From Demequina lutea (lineage in GTDB: Bacteria; Actinomycetota; Actinomycetes; Actinomycetales; Demequinaceae): a stretch of DNA of 64,000 nucleotides. Shown here one piece after another: positions 7,972 through 14,790 of the stretch. How positions within the stretch are numbered: the first letter of the stretch is position 1; the number at the start of each line of letters is the position of its first letter. Under the pieces are notes generated by a model that saw only the letters and a program-made list of their open reading frames with translations, had not been told where the DNA came from and did not search any database. The DNA is taken from assembly GCF_013409005.1 (NCBI RefSeq), contig NZ_JACBZO010000001.1, forward strand, positions 248,001-312,000. Direction: 5' to 3'. The translations under genes and the position numbers were made by a program.

Positions 7972-8493
7972 CGGCTCTTCACAATTGGGGGCGTACGAGT
8001 GGTCTTAAGCCGTTGGCCTCGAGCAGTGCGCGGGCGATGCGGGTGCTGAGATTGCGGAAGCCGTGTGCCGAGCCGGGCTCGCCCTCTTTGGTTTCGTCAC
8101 AGCCCCGCCTCCGTCGTCGAGCGCACTGCAACGACCGTACCGCGCCATCCTGACAAGTTCCCGTAGGCCGGCACCGCTCGGCGCTCGAAATGCGAGCACA
8201 GCATTGAAGATCGACTCCGGAGATGCCTCATCGCCAGCGCTTCGGTCAGGATCGCGCCCTTCGCCCTTCGCCCTTGCGATCACGCGCGGCGCGGCCGCCG
8301 AACTCGCCGGTGAACACGGCGCGGGCGTGCCTGCTCTGGCCGAGGCGCTCAAGATCAGCCCCTTCCAGGTCCGTGACCTCCTCGGAGAGGCCGACCAGCG
8401 CCCGGTGCTGCGGCTCGTCGGCGACGGGTGACGGTTCGCTCCACCCCACACCCGGCCGTCCCCCTATTCGCGGACGATGAAGGACTCTCAACG
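7972..8493 (+). other. Gene-poor stretch with a doubtful HTH-like open frame
   Basis: No convincing gene is seen. A plus-strand frame ends at 8431 with ELAGEHGAGVPALAEALKIS followed by PFQVRDLLGEADQRP, which reads like the recognition part of a helix-turn-helix. It overlaps an in-frame GTG of the next gene's frame (GTGA at 8428-8431), but there is no proper start and the 5' part looks random. On the minus strand, the frame ending near 7984 (GFRNLSTRIARALLEANGL) also looks like a gene end. Both may be remains of genes cut by rearrangement. Confidence 0.3.
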
Positions 8494-9384
8494 ATGGCTT
8501 ACCCCACACTTGCTCTCCACCTCCTCATCTCCGCCCCAGGGGACGTGCCCTTCGATGAAATGGCGACCGTCCGCAAGACGATCAGCCAGTGGAACCTCAA
8601 CCTCGGCCGCGCGGTCGGGCTCACGGTGCTGCCGGTTTCGTGGACCGAGCACGCCGTTGCCGAGTTCGGCGAGCGGCCGCAGGCCATCCTCAACCACCAG
8701 ATCGTCGAGGAGGCTGACCTCGCCATCGCGATCTTCTACGACCGTCTGGGCACACCGACGGGGGAGGCCGAGTCGGGCACGGCCGAGGAGATAAAGGTTC
8801 TCGTCGCGGCGGGGAAGTCCGTTGCCGTCCTGGCGAGTGCGACACCTCGAGCGCCCCTCAGGGGTGTGGCCTTGCAGGAGCGACAGCGGCTCGACGCCTA
8901 TCTGAACGAGTTGCGCAAGGTCGCCCTCGTCTTCGAGTACGCGAACGCGGCAGACCTCGTCGGGCACCTCAACAACTTTCTCAGCAGGGCGACCGGTCAG
9001 TTTCAGCAGTCAGTCGAGGCGTCGAAGGAGGGGCCGGAGGAGCCGGACCAGTTCCAGGGTGTGTGGCCGAGGGCAGAGGTACGCGAGAGCGTGGAGACCG
9101 ACAGTCAGGGACGGGTCAAGACCCAGAGGCACTGGTCGCTCGTGCTCCATAACACGTCTCGTGGCCCGGCCTCGGACGTCGACTTCACTTTCGAAGGCCT
9201 GCCTGACGATGCATTCTTCCTTGTGCTCCGCGAGGACGGACCACTCGGCACCATACCTCCAGGGCAGGAGGCCCGATTTCCGTTGGCGCTTGGGATGGGT
9301 TCCCCGAACGCTGTCGACTGCGTGGTGACGTGGACGGATGCGGCCGGCGAGCATCACGACACTCGAGCGACGGTCCGCATCTGA
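8494..9384 (+). CDS. SPGDV/DUF4062-like domain protein with C-terminal beta-sandwich
   Basis: The ATG at 8494 has a GAAGGA ribosome site, better than the GTG at 8428. Residues 7-112 of 296 follow the pattern of the DUF4062-type domain (LHLLISAPGDV, PQAILNHQIVEEADLAIAIF, YDRLGTPTGEAESGTAEEI). The last motif resembles the SGTxxE(I/V) segment of nucleoside deoxyribosyltransferases, where the Glu is the nucleophile; here Glu98 or Glu99 would fit. The last 90 residues have alternating beta-strand character (HWSLVLHNTSRGPASDVDF) like an Ig or CARDB-type sandwich. Domains of this fold group occur in immune or signalling proteins. An N-glycosidase (NADase-like) effector is an inference. It stands alone, not in an operon. 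Confidence 0.65.
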   Translation: MAYPTLALHLLISAPGDVPFDEMATVRKTISQWNLNLGRAVGLTVLPVSWTEHAVAEFGERPQAILNHQIVEEADLAIAIFYDRLGTPTGEAESGTAEEIKVLVAAGKSVAVLASATPRAPLRGVALQERQRLDAYLNELRKVALVFEYANAADLVGHLNNFLSRATGQFQQSVEASKEGPEEPDQFQGVWPRAEVRESVETDSQGRVKTQRHWSLVLHNTSRGPASDVDFTFEGLPDDAFFLVLREDGPLGTIPPGQEARFPLALGMGSPNAVDCVVTWTDAAGEHHDTRATVRI

Positions 9385-9873
9385 CGCATGTGGCCGTTGT
9401 GAAGTGGTCGGGTTCCGGTTCAACAGTTAACTCCGTTGCAACCCCTCGCAGCGGAAACAGGCCGGCGTTTTGCCCTCCGCGCTGACCCCCGACGGCCTCA
9501 AGCCGTGCGTCGACGTCTTTGGTGACAAACCCGTCGACCGTACAATGCAGTACCCCCGAAATCGCCCGTCTCCGAATCGCCGTATTCAGTCCGGTCTACG
9601 ACCCACGGGTCACTCGACTTACGTCCCGGCTTCATAAGGTCGGATTGGCGCACTTCAGCCCCCTCGTATCGATATTCCGAGATGCTACTGGCCGCGCGCG
9701 ACACGCCGGTGCCTGCCGCACCGCCATACGGAGCAACCACACCTTACGGGGCGCATACACCCACCTAGGGGTAGCCAACCCCGCCGAGCCCCACCTCGAC
9801 GTCTACCACATCGTTCCTCGTAGATGTGATAGTCCTACCCGCAGATCGCCCACGACGGCGGGATCATGGTGCC
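9385..9873. other. Non-coding stretch upstream of the HAD/phosphoesterase cassette
   Basis: Open frames here lack codon bias, starts or recognisable products. The only structure I see is an inverted repeat at 9807-9828 close to the first cassette gene. The rest shows no repeat, tRNA or terminator that I can support. Confidence 0.5.
9807..9828 (+). promoter_or_regulatory. Inverted repeat, possible operator of the six-gene cassette
   Basis: CACATC and GATGTG are separated by ten bases, 46 bases before the first ATG of the cassette, and are followed by GATAGT, which could serve as a -10 element. An operator or promoter role is inferred from position alone. Confidence 0.3.
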
Positions 9874-10329
9874 ATGACCGACACCACAGACACCCCCATC
9901 ACCCGCGTGGACCTCGACGGCTCCGAGCGTGAGTTCTTGTATCTCCTCGAGACCACGAGCGCCACGAGGTACTACCTGCGAGCCACTAAGGAGCGCGGCC
10001 TCGAGGTACTGCGAGCCCGCGGTGACGGCCGCACCATGACCAGCGCACACGACAACGCCTGGCAGCGCTGTACCGGCATCGTGTCCCACGGCCTGGACCT
10101 CACCGAGAGCCCCGACCCCATGACAGCGCCCATCAACCCTGACGATGTTGTGCCCATGGTGCTACGCGTGGACGCCTTCCATGTCTATGACTACCGCGTG
10201 CCGGGTGGACTCCTCGACACCACCGACTACTGGTGGAAGCAACGCCCTGTCACACGCATCGTGCGTCTCGACGAGATGCCGCCTGAGGGGCAGCGGGCCA
10301 AGGCCGAGGAGTACGGGGACAGGCCATGA
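9874..10329 (+). CDS. Unknown cassette protein A1 (151 aa)
   Basis: The start MTDTTDTPITRVDL is chosen because the upstream part of the frame has no coding character. The protein is soluble, with no signal or membrane segment. It shares a pattern with the first half of the protein at 11452: an N-terminal LDG...YLLETTSATRYYL segment, a middle DNAWQRCTGIVSHG segment and an end RLDEMPPEGQRAKAEE. A2 has the matching SLTSLGPTTYYV, DNRWHDLI and WLESMPPEGARTR. I know no function for this family. Small proteins of this style occur in actinobacteriophages and other mobile DNA. It is the first gene of a six-gene run joined by 4-bp overlaps. Confidence 0.65.
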   Translation: MTDTTDTPITRVDLDGSEREFLYLLETTSATRYYLRATKERGLEVLRARGDGRTMTSAHDNAWQRCTGIVSHGLDLTESPDPMTAPINPDDVVPMVLRVDAFHVYDYRVPGGLLDTTDYWWKQRPVTRIVRLDEMPPEGQRAKAEEYGDRP

Positions 10330-10883
10330 CCAGGCATGCCGGCCCCACAGTCGTCTTCGTTGACGTGGACGGCGTAATCAACGCCGACATCCCACAGTGG
10401 CCCACTCACACGCATCGCCGAGCCGACGTGTTCATGCGTTCGATCGGTTCCGCCCAACGCATCGACTACTCCACCGCGGTAGTGGACGGCCTGCGGGACA
10501 TCGAAGCCATGCCTGGTGTCGAAATGAGGTGGCTCACGACGTGGCAGCAGGCAGCAGCCGAGGACCTTGCCCCCGTCATCGGTATTGGCTCCACGTGGCC
10601 TGTCATGGTGGAGCCGACGACCTTGGAGGGGCTAGGCACCTCGTACCTGGACTGGTGGAAGGCTGACGCGGTGCGCGCCTGCGTCCGTGCCGGGAATCGC
10701 GTGGTGTGGATCGACGACGACATCGCTGCGTGGCAGCGCCTCGCACGCATCTTTGGGAAACCGGAGCGCCTCGAGTGGATCACACCCGGGGCTGTACTCA
10801 CCGTGCGCCCGGCCAGCCTTCACGGCCTTGAGTCTCGCCACTTCGCCGATATCGCAGAGTTCATCGATGAGACCGTGCCGTGA
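10326..10883 (+). CDS. HAD-like phosphatase 1 (HAD_SAK-like)
   Basis: The start overlaps the upstream stop (ATGA). All four HAD motifs are visible in 185 residues: motif I VFVDVDGVIN (nucleophile Asp13, acid/base Asp15), motif II WLTTW, motif III Lys in WWKAD, and motif IV WIDDDI. It should be an Mg-dependent phosphatase. The DVDGVIN form and short cap-less size match the HAD domain group first named in Swiss-army-knife RNA-repair proteins, where it is thought to act on phosphates at nucleic-acid ends. The natural substrate here is unknown. The next gene is its paralogue. Confidence 0.78.
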   Translation: MTRHAGPTVVFVDVDGVINADIPQWPTHTHRRADVFMRSIGSAQRIDYSTAVVDGLRDIEAMPGVEMRWLTTWQQAAAEDLAPVIGIGSTWPVMVEPTTLEGLGTSYLDWWKADAVRACVRAGNRVVWIDDDIAAWQRLARIFGKPERLEWITPGAVLTVRPASLHGLESRHFADIAEFIDETVP

Positions 10884-11455
10884 CCAGAGGGCATCTAGTG
10901 ACCCGCACCACCGTTCTCGTCGACATCGACGGAGTCGTCAACGCGCGCGCCCTTACCCATTGGCCTGAGGAGACTTGGCGAAGCCGGACCATTTACCCCA
11001 CGTCCCTTAACGATGTGTGGCGGGTGACATGGTCAGCCGCGGCTGTCAACGGGCTTCGCGAGATAGCCGATATGCCTGACGTCGACATCGGTTGGCTCTC
11101 CACGTGGACGCGGCGCGCACGCGCGGACTTCGCTCCCGCCATCGGCCTGGGCGGCGACTGGCCCACTTCTCACCGGGAGGACGCAGAGGCGGTCGCGGTA
11201 GAGCCCGACCTTGACTGGTGGAAGGCGGACATCGCTCGCGACGCCCTCACCTCTGCCGATCGTGTGGTGTGGATCGACGACCACATCAGCCTATGGATGG
11301 ACATGCTGCGCGACACCGGACCCCATGACCGCCTTGACTGGATGGACCCTGCGCGGCTGCTCGCGGTGCGCCCTGACGCCCGCAGGGGCATGGATCGCCG
11401 GCACCTGATTGACATTAGGCGCTTCATCCTCACTGGTGAGAGGCCGACGGCATGA
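10880..11455 (+). CDS. HAD-like phosphatase 2, tandem paralogue
   Basis: GTG at 10880 overlaps the previous stop; a second in-frame GTG at 10898 (before TRTTVLVDIDGVV) is an alternative start. The motifs repeat those of the upstream protein: VLVDIDGVVN, WLSTW, DWWKAD and WIDDHI, so both copies keep the catalytic residues. Sequence between the motifs has diverged strongly, which suggests an old duplication with separate substrates or a heterodimer rather than a recent copy. Length is 191 residues from the first GTG. Confidence 0.76.
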   Translation: MTRGHLVTRTTVLVDIDGVVNARALTHWPEETWRSRTIYPTSLNDVWRVTWSAAAVNGLREIADMPDVDIGWLSTWTRRARADFAPAIGLGGDWPTSHREDAEAVAVEPDLDWWKADIARDALTSADRVVWIDDHISLWMDMLRDTGPHDRLDWMDPARLLAVRPDARRGMDRRHLIDIRRFILTGERPTA

Positions 11456-12081
11456 GCGGCGACGGCACCACCCTGACCGCAGTCAGCGTCCTGGACGAGC
11501 CGGGCCTGTACTCTCTCACCTCACTCGGACCAACGACGTACTACGTCGACAGCACCAACCCAGCCACCCCGCGATACATGCGTTGGCGTGGTGCCGGCAT
11601 CTCCCTCTCATCCCCTATGGACAACCGCTGGCACGACCTCATCATGCTCGGAGCGTCACCGGACGACGACCCCGACGACGCCGACGCGTGGGAGTGGACC
11701 CTCAAGGTCGGGTGCTACCACACCTACATCACGACACGTGAGCCAGACCACCCCAACGGCCCGATCTATTGGGTGAGCAGCCGTGTGTGCCAGGAGATAC
11801 GCTGGCTCGAGTCCATGCCCCCAGAGGGCGCGCGCACCCGACCAGACGCATGGATGCCACAGACCGGACTCATCATCCTCATCGGAGTCGCGGTCCAACG
11901 CGCATGCGCTTGGGCGGTGATCGTCCCGGAGTTCCCTGGCTGTGAGGTGGAGGTTGCAAACCTCGACGACGCAGCGGACGCGCTTGCTAGCAAGGCGGCA
12001 GCGCTCACTGGACGCGTCCCCGCGGACTTCATCGTGAGTGTCCGGTACGTCTCACCGCCTTTCGACGAGGAACAGCGATGA
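11452..12081 (+). CDS. Unknown cassette protein A2 with HicB-like C-terminal domain
   Basis: The ATG overlaps the HAD stop by 4 bases. Residues 1-130 of 209 follow the same pattern as A1. The remaining 75 residues (WAVIVPEFPGCEVEVANLDD, then AADALASKAAALTGRVPADF) match the partial-RNase-H fold of HicB antitoxins, which bind HicA RNA-interferases. No DNA-binding tail and no HicA gene are visible nearby. The fusion suggests that the A domain delivers, or is regulated by, a HicB-like binding domain. What A does is unknown. Confidence 0.62.
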   Translation: MSGDGTTLTAVSVLDEPGLYSLTSLGPTTYYVDSTNPATPRYMRWRGAGISLSSPMDNRWHDLIMLGASPDDDPDDADAWEWTLKVGCYHTYITTREPDHPNGPIYWVSSRVCQEIRWLESMPPEGARTRPDAWMPQTGLIILIGVAVQRACAWAVIVPEFPGCEVEVANLDDAADALASKAAALTGRVPADFIVSVRYVSPPFDEEQR

Positions 12082-12887
12082 TGCCACTACTTGTAGGCGA
12101 CACTCACGGCAGCAGCAGGTGGATAGCCCGCGCGATCGATACAGCCGGGTGGAGTGGGAACTCAGCCATCATCCACGTGGGAGACCTCGGCATCTGGCCG
12201 GGAGGCCGCTCAACCCAGACGTGGGAAACCGCCGAGGAGCGGCTCGCAGAGAGCAACGTCACCATGTACGTCGCACCGGGCAACCATGAGGACTACGACC
12301 AGATAGAGGCTCTCACTCCACGCGACGATGGCTGGCTGCCATTCAGGGAGCACATTCTGCTCGCGCCGCGGGGACACCGTACCGAGTGGTGGGGCCGGTC
12401 CATCCTGTGGCTGGGAGGGGCTGGCTCTGTCGATAGGACTTGGCGCGTTCGCAGCGACGCCATCGACAACCGCAAGTACGAGGCGTGCGGGTCATCAAAG
12501 CGGGTCAAGTCCTGGTGGCCCCAGGAGGCGCTCACCGACGAGGATGTGGAGCGCGCCATCGCCGGCGGGCATGCCGACGTCATGATCTGCCACGACGCGC
12601 CCATCGGTGTCCAAGCCATCGACGACCGTCTCGCGGGCAACCCGCACGCGTGCAAGGCGGTTGACATCGCCTACGCCGAGGAGTCGCGTCGCCGTCTCAC
12701 ACAGGTAGTCGCCGCGGTGCAGCCGGAGATCCTCATCCATGGCCACTTCCACTTCCGGGTGGAGGACACGTTCAAGGTGCCATTCGTGGAGCACGAGACA
12801 CGCGTCTACGGGCTAGGAGCCGACGGATCAGAGGACGCGCTCGGCATCCTCGACCTGGAGGAGATGAGTGTGGAGATAGGGCCATGA
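12078..12887 (+). CDS. Calcineurin-like metallophosphoesterase
   Basis: The start overlaps the A2 stop (ATGA). In 269 residues the metal-binding motifs are in order: GDTHG (residues 7-11), GDLG, GNHE, CHDAP and HGHFH. All ligands of a two-metal phosphoesterase are present, so it should hydrolyse a phosphomono- or diester. The insertion between GNHE and CHDAP is rich in Trp and Arg. Together with two HAD phosphatases in the same unit, this suggests sequential removal of phosphates from one substrate, perhaps a nucleotide signal or RNA/DNA ends. That is inference. Confidence 0.85.
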   Translation: MMPLLVGDTHGSSRWIARAIDTAGWSGNSAIIHVGDLGIWPGGRSTQTWETAEERLAESNVTMYVAPGNHEDYDQIEALTPRDDGWLPFREHILLAPRGHRTEWWGRSILWLGGAGSVDRTWRVRSDAIDNRKYEACGSSKRVKSWWPQEALTDEDVERAIAGGHADVMICHDAPIGVQAIDDRLAGNPHACKAVDIAYAEESRRRLTQVVAAVQPEILIHGHFHFRVEDTFKVPFVEHETRVYGLGADGSEDALGILDLEEMSVEIGP

Positions 12888-13261
12888 CCAAGCCTGAGAT
12901 CTGGCAGCAGTCCGAGGGCGTGGCCATCATCACGTGGGGCGACGTCGAGTTCACCCTGTATCACAGTGGGGCAGTCGAGGTACTGCACATGGAGGGCGGC
13001 GACATCGGATCCCTGTCCGGCCCGGCAAGAGTGGACCTCAGCGCATCCGGCGAGGTCACGGGCCGTCAGTGGGCATACCGGGGTTTCACCTACCCAAGGG
13101 CCCGCATCGAGGCCGCAGCCGCAGGCAGGCTAGACATCCGTGACGAGGCGGCATGGGACGCATGGGTGGCGGCCGGAGTCGACCCCCACGGACACGCTCC
13201 TATTGTTGAACCTCAGCGCTCCGGTGGCCGGGGAGACAGGGCCTCTGGAGATCGTCCGTGA
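12884..13261 (+). CDS. Hypothetical protein, last gene of the cassette
   Basis: This 125-residue product overlaps the phosphoesterase by 4 bases. It is acidic and Gly/Ala-rich, with a beta-rich first half (IITWGDVEFTLYHSGAVEVL) and a helical second half ending in a Gly/Arg tail. No family is recognised. It has no signal peptide or membrane segment. After its stop, about 120 bases without a gene lead to the broken oxidoreductase gene. GCCTCG-TAAA-CGAGGC near 13317 can form a small hairpin there. Confidence 0.55.
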   Translation: MTKPEIWQQSEGVAIITWGDVEFTLYHSGAVEVLHMEGGDIGSLSGPARVDLSASGEVTGRQWAYRGFTYPRARIEAAAAGRLDIRDEAAWDAWVAAGVDPHGHAPIVEPQRSGGRGDRASGDRP

Positions 13262-13381
13262 GGTCTCGGTCGTCGCAGTCGCGAAGTCGGTATGAGCACT
13301 GTTCATTCGGATTTTTGCCTCGTAAACGAGGCTTCGAGACCTTAGGCGTCGAGATAACCGCTGAGGTGCCCTAGACATCTT

Positions 13382-13651
13382 TCAAGTGGTTACATAATCG
13401 TAGCGCATGTTGATGACGCCCGTGCCCAGCTCCACTCTCGAGGTGCGCGCGCCCATCGCCGCCAACAGCGGGAAGGGCGAGGAGGTGTTCTGCTCAAAGT
13501 GGTGAATGCGAAGCCAGGCGCCATCGATGCCCGCATCCTCGGCCGCCTCCGCGAGCGCGATCGTGTCGTGCATGAGCTCGGACGCGCTGCGCACCTTGGA
13601 CCCGGGGGAGCGGGACCACCAACCGAACGACAAGAAGCCGACGTTCTTCAC
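13382..13651 (-). pseudogene. Luciferase-like (LLM) flavin-dependent oxidoreductase, N-terminal 90 codons only
   Basis: From a GTG at 13651 the product reads KNVGFLSFGWWSRSPGSK, then DGAWLRIHHFEQNTSSPFP and LLAAMGARTSRVELGTGVIN. This is the beginning of a bacterial-luciferase-type monooxygenase, normally about 330-360 residues. It stops after MRYDYVTT at 13382. The region that binds flavin and the whole second half are missing. The cut edge abuts the cassette above, so the island probably replaced or displaced the rest of this gene. Confidence 0.75.
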
Positions 13652-13799
13652 GAGCCCCATCCTTTCATCGGGAGGGTGCCGAGGCGCCATGAATCGCTCA
13701 GGGCGCCGGTCGATACGTCATCTTCAGCAAGCAGAACCTCGGCCAACCCCCTGCTATTCCGGGGCTGTAATTACGGCCGTGCGCGGATACGCTCGGATC

Positions 13800-14786
13800 A
13801 TGATCACAGTTGTTGCGGTTCCGTTCGAGGATGAACGCGCCCAGGCGCTGTGGGCGGCTCAGCAGGACGAGGTCGAAGCCATCTACGGGCGGCCAGACGT
13901 CCGCACTGCACTCCACGCCGAGGGCGTCATCGTGTCGCTGCTCGCGATCGGCAGCGAGGGCGAGCCCGTGGGCACCGTGATGGCGAAGTGGTCCGAGTAT
14001 CACCCAGACCGTCCAGGCGCCGCCGAGATCAAGCGCCTCTATGTGGCTCCCAAACACAGGGGGCATCGCCACGCGCGTGTGCTCATGGGCGCCCTTGAGC
14101 GGGCGACGTGGCGTGCGGGCGCGACCGAACTGGTACTGCAGACGGGGGCGCTGCAGCCCGAGGCCGTCGCGGTGTACAGGGGCATCGGCTACCGCGACAT
14201 GGCCGGTTTCGGCGCGTACGCGGGCGAGCCAGACTCCGTGTGCCTTGCCAAGCAGCTGCCCACCCGGGTGCTCGTCATCAACGGCACGATCGGAGCGGGC
14301 AAGACCGCGACGGCTGCGGCCGTTCACGATGTCCTCGCCGAGGAGGGCGCGCGGTCGGCCTTTATCGACGCCGACTACCTGTGTCAGGCCGCGCCGCTAC
14401 CCGAGGACGACGCGTTCGGACAGGGGTTGCTCTTCGAGAACCTCGCGGCCGTGTCGCCCGTCTATCGAGCGCGAGGGTACGGGTGCATGGTCATTGCCAG
14501 GGTGGTCGAAGATGCGAGGGACCGCGACCGCTACGCGGCGGCGTTCTCCGGTCCAGGTGGCCGCGCCCACGTGTCGATCGTGCGCGTGACGGCATCTCAA
14601 GACGCGCGGGTCTCGCGCATCGCCGCGCGGGAGCCGGAAGGCTATTGGCGCGAACTCTGCCTGGCCCGCACCGTCGAGCTCGACGACATCCTTGAGGATC
14701 TCGACCTGGACGACGGGGTCGTGTCGAGCGAGGGTGCCAGCAGGCTCGACGTCGCGAAGGCGGCCCTCGACGCCGCAGGTTGGTAG
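13800..14786 (+). CDS. GNAT acetyltransferase fused to P-loop kinase-like domain
   Basis: The ATG at 13800 is preferred; upstream frame is non-coding. Residues 1-152 of 328 form a GNAT fold (EIKRLYVAPKHRGHRHARVL is the acetyl-CoA pyrophosphate loop, and AVAVYRGIGYRD the usual strand 6-7). Residues 155-328 hold a Walker A motif NGTIGAGKT (161-169), followed by the Asp in FIDADYLC, as in shikimate or gluconate kinase-like P-loop proteins. Both active halves look intact. The two activities in one chain suggest modification of a small molecule or antibiotic, but the substrate is unknown. It points toward the next gene, which is convergent. Confidence 0.78.
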   Translation: MITVVAVPFEDERAQALWAAQQDEVEAIYGRPDVRTALHAEGVIVSLLAIGSEGEPVGTVMAKWSEYHPDRPGAAEIKRLYVAPKHRGHRHARVLMGALERATWRAGATELVLQTGALQPEAVAVYRGIGYRDMAGFGAYAGEPDSVCLAKQLPTRVLVINGTIGAGKTATAAAVHDVLAEEGARSAFIDADYLCQAAPLPEDDAFGQGLLFENLAAVSPVYRARGYGCMVIARVVEDARDRDRYAAAFSGPGGRAHVSIVRVTASQDARVSRIAAREPEGYWRELCLARTVELDDILEDLDLDDGVVSSEGASRLDVAKAALDAAGW

Positions 14787-14790
14787 CGGC

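Noticed and set aside
8005..8451. Long minus-strand open frame across the gap before the DUF4062-like gene.
   Set aside because: Composition is shadow-like; no recognisable domain and it overlaps the start of the real gene.
9519..9932. Plus-strand open frame before the phosphatase cassette.
   Set aside because: No ribosome site, low-complexity His/Pro/Arg tail, and it overlaps the real A1 gene in another frame.
13310..13335. GCCTCG-TAAA-CGAGGC hairpin as terminator or attachment site.
   Set aside because: T-run precedes rather than follows the stem, and no second copy is found at the left edge of the island.
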